Assembly (NCBI GenBank): GCA_963709185.1
Contig: CAVPVQ010000018.1
Coordinates: 53,313 to 117,312 of the forward strand
Origin: Roseiarcus sp963709185
GTDB taxonomy: Bacteria > Pseudomonadota > Alphaproteobacteria > Rhizobiales > Beijerinckiaceae
Reading direction: 5' to 3'
Length of the DNA stretch: 64,000 bases
Shown piece by piece: positions 44,793 to 53,544 of this stretch. The position numbers and the translations under genes were made by a program. Below the pieces are notes generated by a model that saw nothing but the letters and a program-made list of their open reading frames with translations, was not told the origin of the DNA and searched no databases. Position 1 is the stretch's first letter. Every line of letters begins with the position of its first letter.

Positions 44793-46685
44793 TCAGGCTT
44801 CCGCCAGAGTGATGACTCGGGAGGAACAGGGGGTTGCGTAAAGCTCCTCGACGATATCGGCGCGACGGGCGAGCACCGCGCGTTGATTGATCGAGCCCTT
44901 GTCGGTGATTTCACCCGCGTCGAGCGACGGCGGCGCCTCCAGCAGGGTCAGCCGCGCGACGCGTGTCGATGAGCCGGTCGCGCCAGCGGCGAGGGCGGCC
45001 AGCAGGCGGCGCATTTCCCGTTGCAGGCGCGGATCGGAGAGTATGCCACGCGCATCGTTCGATCCTGCGCCGCCGGCGACGAGGGCGCGGCAGGCGTCAA
45101 GATCGGGAAAGGCAAGAACCGCCACATCGTCGCGATCGAGTCCGGCGATCGCCACATCGCGAAAATAGGGCGCGAAATGAGCGATGATTCGGGCGCGCAT
45201 CGGGCCGACGCTGACCCAGGTGCCGGTGGAAAGCTTGAAATCCTCGGCGATGCGCCCATCAAACGCCAGGCCCTTGGCCGGGTCGCGCTCGTCGACCCAT
45301 TTCAGGGCGTCGCCAAGGCGGTAGTAACCCTCCCCGTCATACGCCCTGGTGTTGGCCGGCGCGTCGCGCCAATAGCCGGGGGTGATCGCCGGACCGCGCA
45401 GGCGCGCTTCGAATTTGTCCTCGACCGGCGCCAGTTTCAGCTCGACGCCGGGAACCGGCAACCCGACATAGCCAGAGCGGCAGTGTTCGAGCGGACAGGC
45501 CAGGGCAAACGGACCGCTTTCCGTGGCGCCCAGGCCGGTCATCATCGGCACGCGCTCCCCCAAGGTCTCGAAAGCGAGCGCGTCCATCTCATCCCAGACG
45601 TGCTGCGCGAGGCCGGCCCCGGCGAAGAAATTCATGTTAAGGCGCGAAAAGAATGTCTGCCGCAGCGACGGATCGGCGCGCAGGAACGGAACCAGTTCCT
45701 CGAAACCCTTGGGCACGTTGAAATAGGCCGTCGGCGCGATCTCGCGCAGGTTTCTCACCGTCGCCAGAATGCCCTTGGGCGTCGGACGGCCCTCGTCGAT
45801 GTAGAGCGAGCCGCCGTTGTAGAGGACGAGGCCGAAATTGTGGTTGCCCCCGAAAGTGTGGTTCCACGGCAGCCAGTCGACGAGAACCGGCGGCTCGTCG
45901 CGCAGGAACCGGAAATAATTGGTGATCATCTCGAGGTTGGCGGTCCACATCGCCTGCGTGTTGATGACGCCCTTGGGCAGGGCGGTCGACCCCGAGGTGA
46001 AGAGAATCTTGGCCACCGCGTCGCCGCTGATTGCGTCATGGGCGCGGGCCACGAGTTCATCGTCAACCGAAGTCTCCAGCAGTTCGGAAAACAGAGTTGC
46101 GCGGCGCTCCGGCGGTGGAAGGCGCGTGACGACGATTTCCTCCGCGCCGCCGCAGACAGCCTTCAGAGCGGCCGCGAAGACACCGCCGTCGCTCGCGAAC
46201 ACCAGACCTGGCGTCAGTAGCCGCGCAATATGGACGAGCCTCGAGAAATCGCTCGAGGCGGTCGAATAGGCGGGCGAGATCGGCGCGTAGGGTTGGCCGA
46301 CATGCAGACACCCGAGCGCCAGCAGCGCATGCTCGATGTCGTTGCCGGAAAGGATCATCAGCGGACGCTCGGGCGACAAGCCCCGCCGGATCAGCGCGCT
46401 GCCGATCGCTTTGGCGGCGTGAAACGCCTGGGCGTAAGTGATTTTGCGCCACGCGCCGTCGGCATCGCGCTCGGCGAGGAATATGCGGTCCGGGGCCTCT
46501 CCGGCGAAGCGCGCGAGACGTTCGGTCAACCTCCGGGGATAAGCGCCAAGCTGTTGGGTCGGGCGCACCAGGATCGCGCCGTCGGCACGCGGTTCGACCG
46601 TCGCGGCGTTGGAGCAGGTCTTGAGCCTGCGCATCGGCGCGGATGCCGCGTTGTCCCGTTCGGACGAGACGAAGCTCGTCTGCAT
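44793..46685 (-). CDS. Feruloyl-CoA synthase-like acyl-CoA ligase
   Basis: This 630-residue ANL-superfamily adenylate-forming ligase is closest to feruloyl/p-coumaroyl-CoA synthetases of the Fcs/CouB type, which activate lignin-derived hydroxycinnamates with ATP and CoA. The AMP-binding motif is AKILFTSGSTALPKGVINTQ. Other landmarks are WLPWNHTFGGNHNFG, ATPTAYFNVPKGFEEL-like text, MTGLGATESGPFAL (substrate pocket and T of motif), YYRLGDALKWVDERDPAKGL and GRIAEDFKLSTGTWVSVG. A GTG lies two codons before the ATG used here; the ATG has GGGAG at the better distance. It follows the crotonase by 44 bases in one operon. Confidence 0.88.
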   Translation of the reverse strand: MQTSFVSSERDNAASAPMRRLKTCSNAATVEPRADGAILVRPTQQLGAYPRRLTERLARFAGEAPDRIFLAERDADGAWRKITYAQAFHAAKAIGSALIRRGLSPERPLMILSGNDIEHALLALGCLHVGQPYAPISPAYSTASSDFSRLVHIARLLTPGLVFASDGGVFAAALKAVCGGAEEIVVTRLPPPERRATLFSELLETSVDDELVARAHDAISGDAVAKILFTSGSTALPKGVINTQAMWTANLEMITNYFRFLRDEPPVLVDWLPWNHTFGGNHNFGLVLYNGGSLYIDEGRPTPKGILATVRNLREIAPTAYFNVPKGFEELVPFLRADPSLRQTFFSRLNMNFFAGAGLAQHVWDEMDALAFETLGERVPMMTGLGATESGPFALACPLEHCRSGYVGLPVPGVELKLAPVEDKFEARLRGPAITPGYWRDAPANTRAYDGEGYYRLGDALKWVDERDPAKGLAFDGRIAEDFKLSTGTWVSVGPMRARIIAHFAPYFRDVAIAGLDRDDVAVLAFPDLDACRALVAGGAGSNDARGILSDPRLQREMRRLLAALAAGATGSSTRVARLTLLEAPPSLDAGEITDKGSINQRAVLARRADIVEELYATPCSSRVITLAEA

Positions 46686-46729
46686 CACCAATCTCCCGGC
46701 GTCGTCTCGTTTGACAAGCTAAAGCGGAA

Positions 46730-47527
46730 TCACGGTTGTGGGGCGACCTTGTCCGCGCGTTTTTCCAGGAAAGCGCGCAGCCGCGATTTGGCCTGCGCAT
46801 CGTCCTGCGCGATCGCGGACATCAGCGCCTCCATCAGATAGCCGGCGGCGCGGTCCCCTTCGGCGATGCGCGGCAGGGCGTGGATCAGCGCGAAATTTGT
46901 GCGCCCGGCGTTGCCGGCGATCTTGCGCGCGAGTTCCTTGGCCTTGGCGAGGCCTTCGCCGACCGGGACGACATAGTGCGAAAAGCCGAATTGATAGCCC
47001 TCTTCGGCGCGATAGACGCGGCCCGTCAGCATCATCTCCATCATCCGCGCGACGCCGATCAGGCGCGGCAGCCGCACCGAGCCGCCGCCGCCGACGAACA
47101 CTCCGCGCTGGCCCTCCGGCAAGGCGTAAAAGGTCGAACTCTCCGCGACGCGCACATGGGTGGCGCAAGCCAGCTCCAGTCCGCCGCCCACCACCGCCCC
47201 ATGCAACGCCGACACGACGGGCACGCGGCCAAATTCGATTGCCTCGAAGGCGCGATGCCACATCCGCGAGTGCTCGACGCCGTGGTTGAGGTCGGCGTCG
47301 ACCAGTTCGCTCAGGTCGAGGCCCGCCGAAAAATGCTCTCCCGCACCGTGAAGCACCGCGGCTTTCACGCCGTCGGGGAGGGCGCGGAACGCCGCTTCGA
47401 GCGCCAGGATCGTCGAATCGTTGAGGGCGTTGCGCTTGGCCGGCCGATTCAGGCGAACGATCGCCACATCGTCATCGATCTCGACGGCGACGACGGCGTC
47501 CCCTGCGGCGGCGATTCCTGCGGGCAC
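46730..47527 (-). CDS. Enoyl-CoA hydratase/crotonase, hydroxycinnamate operon
   Basis: This is a crotonase-fold enzyme of 265 residues. The oxyanion-hole segments are RLNRPAKRNALNDS, GEHFSAGLDLSELV and ALHGAVVGGGLELACATHVR. In this operon it most likely hydrates, or hydrates and cleaves, the CoA ester made by the downstream ligase, as CouA-type enzymes do for p-coumaroyl-CoA. I chose the GTG at 47527 because AAGGAG lies eight bases upstream. The longer ATG frame starting at 47578 would translate through a perfect palindromic operator and is probably wrong. It is the first gene of the unit crotonase-ligase-thioesterase. Confidence 0.85.
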   Translation of the reverse strand: MPAGIAAAGDAVVAVEIDDDVAIVRLNRPAKRNALNDSTILALEAAFRALPDGVKAAVLHGAGEHFSAGLDLSELVDADLNHGVEHSRMWHRAFEAIEFGRVPVVSALHGAVVGGGLELACATHVRVAESSTFYALPEGQRGVFVGGGGSVRLPRLIGVARMMEMMLTGRVYRAEEGYQFGFSHYVVPVGEGLAKAKELARKIAGNAGRTNFALIHALPRIAEGDRAAGYLMEALMSAIAQDDAQAKSRLRAFLEKRADKVAPQP

Positions 47528-47540
47528 AACGCGGCTCCTT

Positions 47541-47565
47541 CGATTGTTAACCTGGATAACAATCG
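47541..47565 (-). promoter_or_regulatory. Perfect palindromic operator of the hydroxycinnamate operon
   Basis: CGATTGTTA (47541-47549), a seven-base spacer and TAACAATCG (47557-47565) make a perfect 9+9 inverted repeat. It directly abuts the ribosome-binding site of the crotonase gene, and a TTGACA -35 box lies just upstream on the minus strand (47578-47573). A protein bound here would cover the -10/start region. The size and AT-rich half-sites suit a MarR-type repressor, the class that controls many coumarate/ferulate operons. No MarR gene is in the window, so the regulator is unknown. Confidence 0.75.
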
Positions 47566-47667
47566 GGGCGTTTGTCAAACCAGCGCGGCCTCATCCGGCG
47601 GCGAGGAACACGAGAGAGAGGCTTCCGACCGTGGAGACGCCCCGTCCGTTCGTCCCCTTCGGCCGGC

Positions 47668-47961
47668 TCACAAGAGGTCGCCCAACCAGCCGTGCGAGTT
47701 GAGCCATGTCGTCGGAACGCACCTGAAGCCATTGCCGTTCGGGAATGACAGCGCGAAGTAGCCGGACGGGCAAATGCGGCTCCTGTCGACATAGTCGACG
47801 CACGCGCCCGAGGCGTCGCGGAGATAGCCGGGACCGCATCCCATCGCCGCCAGGCGGAGCTCGGACGCCGGCATCGGCGCAGAAATCAGCCCAGCTTGCG
47901 CTGCTGGCGCGCCAAGGAGCGCGACCGCCAGACAGCAACCCGTGAAGGCGCGCAGCAACAT
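47668..47961 (-). CDS. Small secreted GCG-type cysteine protein
   Basis: This 97-residue exported protein has a signal peptide (MLLRAFTGCCLAVALLGAPA, cleavage near AQA-GL) and AAGGAGA before the ATG at 47961. The mature part has MGCGPGYLRDASGACVDYVD and ICPSGYFALSFPNGNGFRCV, with four cysteines spaced as in the GCG family of small secreted proteins of Hyphomicrobiales. Their function is unknown. The longer frame starting at 48156 lacks a signal peptide and is less likely. It lies between the hydroxycinnamate operon and the MFS gene without obvious link to either. Confidence 0.72.
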   Translation of the reverse strand: MLLRAFTGCCLAVALLGAPAAQAGLISAPMPASELRLAAMGCGPGYLRDASGACVDYVDRSRICPSGYFALSFPNGNGFRCVPTTWLNSHGWLGDLL

Positions 47962-48200
47962 GAGTTTTCTCCTTTGGCGATCGGCGCCACGGCAGCTTCG
48001 ATGACGAGTCGAGGCGACGAGCCCGCGGCGCCCGTCCGAGTGTTCAACGAACTCTAGCATACATGAACTCCTCAGGCGTGGCTTCGGATTGCGTCGGGCG
48101 CGATCTATTGCGTCGCGGCCGCTCTTTGCGCTCGACTTGCAACCATCTATCATCACGCGAAATTCGCGACGCCTTGGACGCGAAACCGGGGGGAATGCGC

Positions 48201-49604
48201 ATGGCCTATGTGGGAGCGACGGCCGGGGCTCGCGGCGGTCCGGGCGAGATATCGGCGCGCATCGACCGCTTGCCTGCGACGCGCACGATCTGGATTTATT
48301 CCGCGCTTCTCGGCCTCGGCTTCTTTTTCGAACTCTACGATTTGTTCCTTTCCGGCTACGTCGCGCCAGGCCTCGTCAAGGCCGGCATCCTGACGCCAAC
48401 GACGCCGGGCCTGTTCGGAACGACCGGGATTGCCGGCTTCATCGCCGCATTGTTCGCCGGCCTGTTCGTGGGAACGATCGCCTGCGGTTTTCTCGCCGAC
48501 AAATTCGGGCGGCGCTCGATCTTCACCTATTCGCTGCTGTGGTACACGGCGGCCAATATCGTTCTGGCGTTCCAGGATACGGCGTTCTGGCTGGATTTCT
48601 GGCGTTTTGTTTCGGGCGTCGGGATAGGCCTCGAGATGGTGACGATCGGCACATATCTTTCCGAATTGGCCCCCAAGAGCATGCGCGGCCGGGCTTTCGC
48701 GTGCTGTCAGGCGATCGGCTTCTGCTGCGTTCCGATGGTCGCCTTTCTCGCTTACCTGCTCGTCCCTATCGCGCCGCTCGGCCTGGATGGCTGGCGCTGG
48801 ATCGTGTTGATCGGCGCGGACGCGGCGATCTTCGTCTGGTTCATCCGCCGGGCTTTGCCGGAAAGTCCGCGCTGGCTCGCTCGACAGGGGCGTCTGGAGG
48901 AAGCGGACCGTGTCCTCGCCGCAATCGAAGCGCGGGTCGAGGCGGAGTACGGACGCCCGCTGCCCCCTCCCGAACCGCCGGCGCCGATAGCCGCCGCGGG
49001 CGGGTTCCGGGATCTGTGGGTGGCTCCGATTCGCCAGCGCGTCATCCTGATGAGCGTCTTCAACGTGTTCCAGACGGTCGGTTTCTATGGGTTCGCCAAC
49101 TGGGCGCCGAAGCTGCTCATCGAGCAGGGCATAACCGTGTCGACAAGCCTTGGCTACACCAGCCTGATCGCCATAGCCGCGCCATTCGGACCTCTTCTCG
49201 GCTTCGCGATCGGCGATCGTGTTGAGCGCAAGACGATCATCGTCGCCGCCGCCGGCGGCATCCTCATCTGCGGCCTCGTCTTTGCGCAGACGCGGGAGCC
49301 AGCGATCATCATCGCGATGGGCGTCGGCCTGACTCTGGCCAGCAACATCTTATCCTACAGCTTCCACGCCTATCAGCAGGAGCTGTTCCCGACCGGCATT
49401 CGCGCGCGCGCCGCCGGCTTCGTCTATTCCTGGAGCCGGCTGTCAGCGATTTTCAGCGCCTTCATCATCGCCCGCTTGCTTGATCTGTTCGGAGCCTATG
49501 GCGTCTTCGTGTTCATCGGCGGAGCAATGCTCGTCGTCATGGCGACGATCGGCCTGTTCGGTCCGCGCACGAAAAATCTCTCGCTCGAGGAAATCTCGCA
49601 CTGA
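48201..49604 (+). CDS. MFS transporter, metabolite:H+ symporter type
   Basis: This is a 467-residue major-facilitator protein with twelve predicted helices. The opening IDRLPATRTIWIYSALLG is followed by FFFELYDLFLSGYVAPGLVK, and the signature loop between helices 2 and 3 is GFLADKFGRRSIF; the central loop has RRALPESPRWLARQGRLEEA. The type resembles sugar/acid:proton symporters. Because it diverges from the hydroxycinnamate operon across about 240 bases plus the small secreted gene, import of an aromatic acid is possible but unproven. I chose ATG 48201 since GGGGGG lies at a suitable distance; ATG 48195 is too close. Confidence 0.85.
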   Translation: MAYVGATAGARGGPGEISARIDRLPATRTIWIYSALLGLGFFFELYDLFLSGYVAPGLVKAGILTPTTPGLFGTTGIAGFIAALFAGLFVGTIACGFLADKFGRRSIFTYSLLWYTAANIVLAFQDTAFWLDFWRFVSGVGIGLEMVTIGTYLSELAPKSMRGRAFACCQAIGFCCVPMVAFLAYLLVPIAPLGLDGWRWIVLIGADAAIFVWFIRRALPESPRWLARQGRLEEADRVLAAIEARVEAEYGRPLPPPEPPAPIAAAGGFRDLWVAPIRQRVILMSVFNVFQTVGFYGFANWAPKLLIEQGITVSTSLGYTSLIAIAAPFGPLLGFAIGDRVERKTIIVAAAGGILICGLVFAQTREPAIIIAMGVGLTLASNILSYSFHAYQQELFPTGIRARAAGFVYSWSRLSAIFSAFIIARLLDLFGAYGVFVFIGGAMLVVMATIGLFGPRTKNLSLEEISH

Positions 49605-49794
49605 CGGGGAATCGCTGGTCGCCCGGACGCATCAGCACTCCCGGCGATCCTCGGCGCCGGACGATCCGGGAACCCGGTTCGTCTGCGCAAGCGTGGAGCG
49701 CGCAAAGACGCCTTCAGCGCCGCCCGCCGCAAGGCGGCGCTATCACCGCGCCACCAGCGTCGCCGGGGAGGCGACAGCGGCCCACGCTGCTCGA

Positions 49795-49977
49795 CTATTC
49801 CTTCATGTCGGCGGGCGGCTGTTGCACATTGGCGGGCGGCAACTGCGCCTGGGCGGTCTGCTGCGGCGGCTGAACCTCCGAGGACGCCTGCCTGTTGTAA
49901 TCACAGGCGAGCGACGGCGCGACGGTCGTGGCCAGCAAGCCGCAGCCCAGCAACAGTCCGACTAGCTTCAAGCTCAT
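49795..49977 (-). CDS. Small secreted Gln/Pro-rich protein
   Basis: This 60-residue protein has a convincing signal peptide (MSLKLVGLLLGCGLLATTVA, cleavage near SLA-CD). The short mature tail is rich in glutamine, proline and alanine (VQPPQQTAQAQLPPANVQQP). The cleavage region SLACDYN could also suggest a single exposed cysteine. I do not recognise a family. It lies alone, convergent with the MFS gene, with about 190 bases of non-coding sequence between the two stops. Such short exported proteins are easily missed or falsely called, so confidence is moderate. Confidence 0.55.
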   Translation of the reverse strand: MSLKLVGLLLGCGLLATTVAPSLACDYNRQASSEVQPPQQTAQAQLPPANVQQPPADMKE

Positions 49978-50436
49978 GATCAAGCCTCCGTAGCACCCCA
50001 TCGCCCTGGATCAATGTAGCGCCGAAGCAACGCGACGCAAAGAGCAATTCCGCGCCCATAGCGCCAGCCCGTTGTGGGCGTGGGGCGGGGCGGCGGACTT
50101 CTGATCGAGGCCACGGCGATCGCGACCGACCGCTCCCTCCTCCGCGCCTCCGAGGCGCGCCCACCGTTCCGCGGCGGCCCCGTCGACCTCGGCCGAAGAG
50201 CGTGATTGGGGAGGCAATTACTGGTCGATCCACCGCGTTGCAGTCGCCCAATCGTTGCTTGCGTCCGATTGTGACAAAGAGACGACGGTCCGGCCCGGGA
50301 GCGCGGCCACATGCCGTCCCATTCTGCAGGACAACACGGCGCGCCGCGGGGCTATTGACGCGCCGAACCGCGCTTGCTTTTAAGCGGCGCGACGGGCGCC
50401 GGGCGCGCTGGTCTATCCGATCGGAGAACAGAAATC
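49978..50436. other. Intergenic region before homospermidine synthase
   Basis: This 459-base divergent gap separates the small secreted gene from homospermidine synthase. Open frames here on both strands read as arginine/proline-rich shadow sequence. I see no clear promoter hexamers, repeat, or RNA structure. Part of it must carry the promoter for the synthase gene. Confidence 0.5.
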
Positions 50437-51870
50437 ATGACGCAGTGGCGACAACATGGGCGCATCGACGGCGCGATCGTGATGATCGGCTTCGGTTCGA
50501 TCGGCAAGGGAACGCTGCCGCTCATCGAACGCCATTTCGACTATGACAAGAATCATTTTGTCGTGATCGGCCCGGACGGCTCCGATCGCCATCTGCTCGA
50601 CCAGCGTGGCATCGAATTCGTGCATATGCCGATCACCCGAGAGAACTACCGAGAGGTGCTGACAAGATATCTCACCGCCGGCAGGGGCCAGGGCTTTTGC
50701 GTCAACCTGTCCGTCGACACGTCCTCGCTGGCGATCATGGAGCATTGCCGGGCGATCGGATCGCTGTATATCGACACCGTCGTCGAGCCCTGGCCGGGCT
50801 TCTATTTCGACCGGAGCATCGGGCCGGAAGCGCGCTCCAACTATGCGTTGCGCGAGACGGTTCTGGCGGCGCGCCGAGCCAATCCGGGCGGCGTCACCGC
50901 CGTTTCCTGCTGTGGCGCCAACCCCGGCATGGTCTCCTGGCTGGTCAAGCAGGCGCTGCTCAATCTGGCCGACGACCTCGGCGACGCGACGCCCGAGCCG
51001 ACAACACGCGACGAGTGGGGCAGGCTCGCCAATCGGCTTGGCGTGAAAGGCGTCCACATCGCCGAGCGTGACACCCAGCGCGCGAAGACCCCCAAGCCTC
51101 TCGACGTTTTCGTCAACACCTGGTCGGTCGAAGGATTCCTGTCCGAAGGGATGCAGCCGGCCGAACTCGGCTGGGGAACGCATGAGAGATGGACGCCCGC
51201 CAATGCCGGTTTTCACAAGACCGGCTGCGGCGCGGCGATCTATCTGAACCAGCCGGGCGCCAACACCCGGGTTCGTTCGTGGACGCCGACCGCGCAGGCG
51301 CAATACGGCTTTCTCGTCACCCATAACGAGTCGATCTCGATCGCCGACTATTATACGCAGCGCAACGCGCAAGGCGCGGTGATCTATCGGCCGACCTGCC
51401 ACTACGCCTATCATCCGTGCAACGACGCGGTGTTGTCGCTGCACGAATTGTTCGGTCGCGCCGGCGCGATGCAAAGGGACAATCACATCCTTGGCGAAGC
51501 GGAGATCGTCGACGGCATCGATGAACTCGGCGTTCTGCTCTTCGGTCACAAGCAGAACGCCTATTGGTACGGCTCGCAGCTTTCGGTCGAGGAGGCGCGC
51601 GCGATCGCGCCGTACCAGAACGCCACCGGCATGCAGGTCACGTCCGCGGTGCTCGCGGGCATGGTGTGGGCGCTCGAGAATCCGATGGCCGGGATTGTCG
51701 AGGCGGATGAGATGGATTTTCGCCGCTGCCTCGAAATCCAGAGGCCCTATCTCGGCCCTGTGATCGGCGCCTATACGGATTGGACGCCGCTGACCGACCG
51801 GCCCGGGTTCTTCCCCGAGGATATCGATGCTTCGGACCCCTGGCAGTTCCGCAACGTGCTGGTGCGGTAG
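50437..51870 (+). CDS. hss: Homospermidine synthase
   Basis: This NAD-dependent enzyme makes homospermidine from two putrescines (or spermidine plus putrescine) and is widespread in alphaproteobacteria. The 477-residue protein opens with the Rossmann motif AIVMIGFGSIGKGTLPLI. It contains VSCCGANPGMVSWLVKQAL, HKTGCGAAIYLNQPGANTRV, PTCHYAYHPCNDAVLSLHEL and LGHKQNAYWYGSQLS-like family text. The ATG at 50437 has GGAG/GAACAG upstream and gives the family N-terminus. The long gap before it suggests an independent promoter. dapD follows 108 bases downstream on the same strand. Confidence 0.93.
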   Translation: MTQWRQHGRIDGAIVMIGFGSIGKGTLPLIERHFDYDKNHFVVIGPDGSDRHLLDQRGIEFVHMPITRENYREVLTRYLTAGRGQGFCVNLSVDTSSLAIMEHCRAIGSLYIDTVVEPWPGFYFDRSIGPEARSNYALRETVLAARRANPGGVTAVSCCGANPGMVSWLVKQALLNLADDLGDATPEPTTRDEWGRLANRLGVKGVHIAERDTQRAKTPKPLDVFVNTWSVEGFLSEGMQPAELGWGTHERWTPANAGFHKTGCGAAIYLNQPGANTRVRSWTPTAQAQYGFLVTHNESISIADYYTQRNAQGAVIYRPTCHYAYHPCNDAVLSLHELFGRAGAMQRDNHILGEAEIVDGIDELGVLLFGHKQNAYWYGSQLSVEEARAIAPYQNATGMQVTSAVLAGMVWALENPMAGIVEADEMDFRRCLEIQRPYLGPVIGAYTDWTPLTDRPGFFPEDIDASDPWQFRNVLVR

Positions 51871-51978
51871 AACCACGCGACCCCGGTTCGCGCTTTCAAG
51901 GGTCGCGCCGACGGACCGCCATTGACATTCGCGGGTTGGGCGAAGAAACCTCGCGCCGCCCTCAGACCGGAACCGACT

Positions 51979-52848
51979 ATGCCGCATCAACGCCTGCAAG
52001 CCATCGTCGAGCAAGCCTTCGAGGACCGCGCGACGATCAGCCCTCAGACCACGGGCGACATCCGCGACGCCGTAAACGCGGCTCTGGGCCTGCTCGACAA
52101 CGGGCAGGCGCGCGTCGCCGAGAAAATCGCGGGCGCGACGGGGCCCGGCTCGTGGAAAGTCCATCAATGGCTGAAGAAGGCGGTGCTGTTGTCCTTCCGC
52201 CTCAACGAAAACACGCTGATCTCCGGCGGTCCTGGCGGGGCGAATTCCGGTGCAGGCTGGTGGGACAAGATCCCATCCAAATTCGCCGGGTGGGACGCCG
52301 CCGCCTTCGCCAAGTCGGGCCTCCGCGCGGTGCCGACCTGCGTCGTGCGCCACTCCGCCTATATCGCGCCGGGCGTGGTGCTGATGCCGTCATTCGTCAA
52401 TCTCGGGGCCTATGTCGACGCCAACACGATGGTCGACACCTGGGTCACCGTCGGCTCCTGCGCGCAGATTGGCAAGAACGTGCATTTGTCCGGCGGCGTC
52501 GGCATTGGCGGCGTGCTTGAGCCGCTGCAAGCCAATCCGACGATCATCGAGGACAATTGTTTCATCGGCGCGCGCTCCGAAGTGGTCGAGGGCGTCATCG
52601 TCGGCGAGGGGTCGGTGTTGTCGATGGGCGTGTTCCTCTCGGCATCGACGAAGATCGTGGATCGGGCGAGCGGCAAAATCCATTTCGGCTATGTCCCGCC
52701 CTATTCCGTCGTCGTCCCCGGCTCGCTGCCCGGCAAGCCGTTTCCCGACGGCTCTCCTGGTCCCTCCCTCTATTGCGCGGTGATCGTCAAGACGGTCGAT
52801 GCGCAGACCCGCGCCAAGACGGGCATCAACGAATTGTTGAGAGATTGA
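51979..52848 (+). CDS. dapD: Tetrahydrodipicolinate N-succinyltransferase
   Basis: DapD succinylates tetrahydrodipicolinate in the lysine/diaminopimelate pathway. The 289-residue protein has the left-handed beta-helix of hexapeptide repeats (APGVVLMPSFVNLGAYVDAN, GIGGVLEPLQANPTIIEDNC, IGARSEVVEGVIVGEGSVLS). Other family features are LLSFRLNENTLI and VPPYSVVVPGSLPGKPF. The ATG at 51979 gives MPHQRLQAIVEQAFEDR, the usual start. The stop overlaps the next start as TGATG. Confidence 0.95.
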   Translation: MPHQRLQAIVEQAFEDRATISPQTTGDIRDAVNAALGLLDNGQARVAEKIAGATGPGSWKVHQWLKKAVLLSFRLNENTLISGGPGGANSGAGWWDKIPSKFAGWDAAAFAKSGLRAVPTCVVRHSAYIAPGVVLMPSFVNLGAYVDANTMVDTWVTVGSCAQIGKNVHLSGGVGIGGVLEPLQANPTIIEDNCFIGARSEVVEGVIVGEGSVLSMGVFLSASTKIVDRASGKIHFGYVPPYSVVVPGSLPGKPFPDGSPGPSLYCAVIVKTVDAQTRAKTGINELLRD

Positions 52849-53327
52849 TGAGCCAAACGCTGCGCGGCGAACGCTTTCGGTTTCTCTACCGCCAAGGCGA
52901 GGGCGCTATCGATCGACGCGAATGGCGCCTCGCTAGTTGGCCGCCGGTGGCGATCGCGCTGGCGATGACGGTTGTCTGGCTCGTTATCGCGCCGCGCCAG
53001 GCGCGCGACCTGTCGCGCGAGAATTTTGTCGACCTGAGCGTTGTCGCAACTTACGGATATCTCATTGTCTACGCCTTCGCGCTGCTGCTTTGCGCGGTCG
53101 CGGAATATTTTGTCAGCGCGAAGCGCTTCGCCGATCGCGGGAGATCGCCGACTCTGGCGGGACTTGCGCCGTTTTCGCTGTTTCTCGCAGGGGCTGCCAA
53201 TTGGTATCAGCCGCGCTCCGAAGGGGCGATGGCGCCCTGGCTGACCTGCGCCTTCGACGCGGTCGCGCTGGTCGTCTTGGTCTGGACCATCGCCGAACTG
53301 GGCTTCGCCAAGGGCGGCAGGTCATAG
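52848..53327 (+). CDS. DUF805-like membrane protein
   Basis: This 159-residue inner-membrane protein has four probable helices (about 30-48, 63-85, 100-118, 133-150). The start MSQTLRGERFRFLYRQGEGAI and the motif SAKRFADRGRSPTLAGL resemble DUF805-type small membrane proteins, whose function is unknown. The start codon overlaps the dapD stop (TGATG), so the two are translationally coupled. In related genomes dapE often follows dapD closely, whereas here phage DNA follows, which hints that the phage element entered at this point. Confidence 0.72.
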   Translation: MSQTLRGERFRFLYRQGEGAIDRREWRLASWPPVAIALAMTVVWLVIAPRQARDLSRENFVDLSVVATYGYLIVYAFALLLCAVAEYFVSAKRFADRGRSPTLAGLAPFSLFLAGAANWYQPRSEGAMAPWLTCAFDAVALVVLVWTIAELGFAKGGRS

Positions 53328-53408
53328 GCTCATCGAAAAAATGACCTTGTAACATATTGATAACACACACTAAATCGTGCCGTCTGTGATCTTCCCGCAA
53401 ACAAAACA

Positions 53409-53437
53409 TTGCCTGATTACGCCAGCGCGGGCATAAT
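53409..53437 (+). promoter_or_regulatory. Phage module promoter A, upstream of the terminase genes
   Basis: TTGCCT (53409-53414), a 17-base spacer and CATAAT (53432-53437) form a plausible sigma-70 promoter 108 bases upstream of the small terminase gene. The surrounding 45 bases (AACATTG before, ATTACGCC in the spacer, GTTGG after) recur at promoter B upstream of the protease gene. That makes this a duplicated control module rather than a chance match. Confidence 0.65.
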
Positions 53438-53544
53438 CCGGCATGTTGGAGATGGCGTGTTTGGGACGCCGCCTCGTTCTTGCGATCACTTTGCCCGCCT
53501 GGGCGCGGCTTTGATCGAAGACCCCTCAAATAATTGGAAATCTC

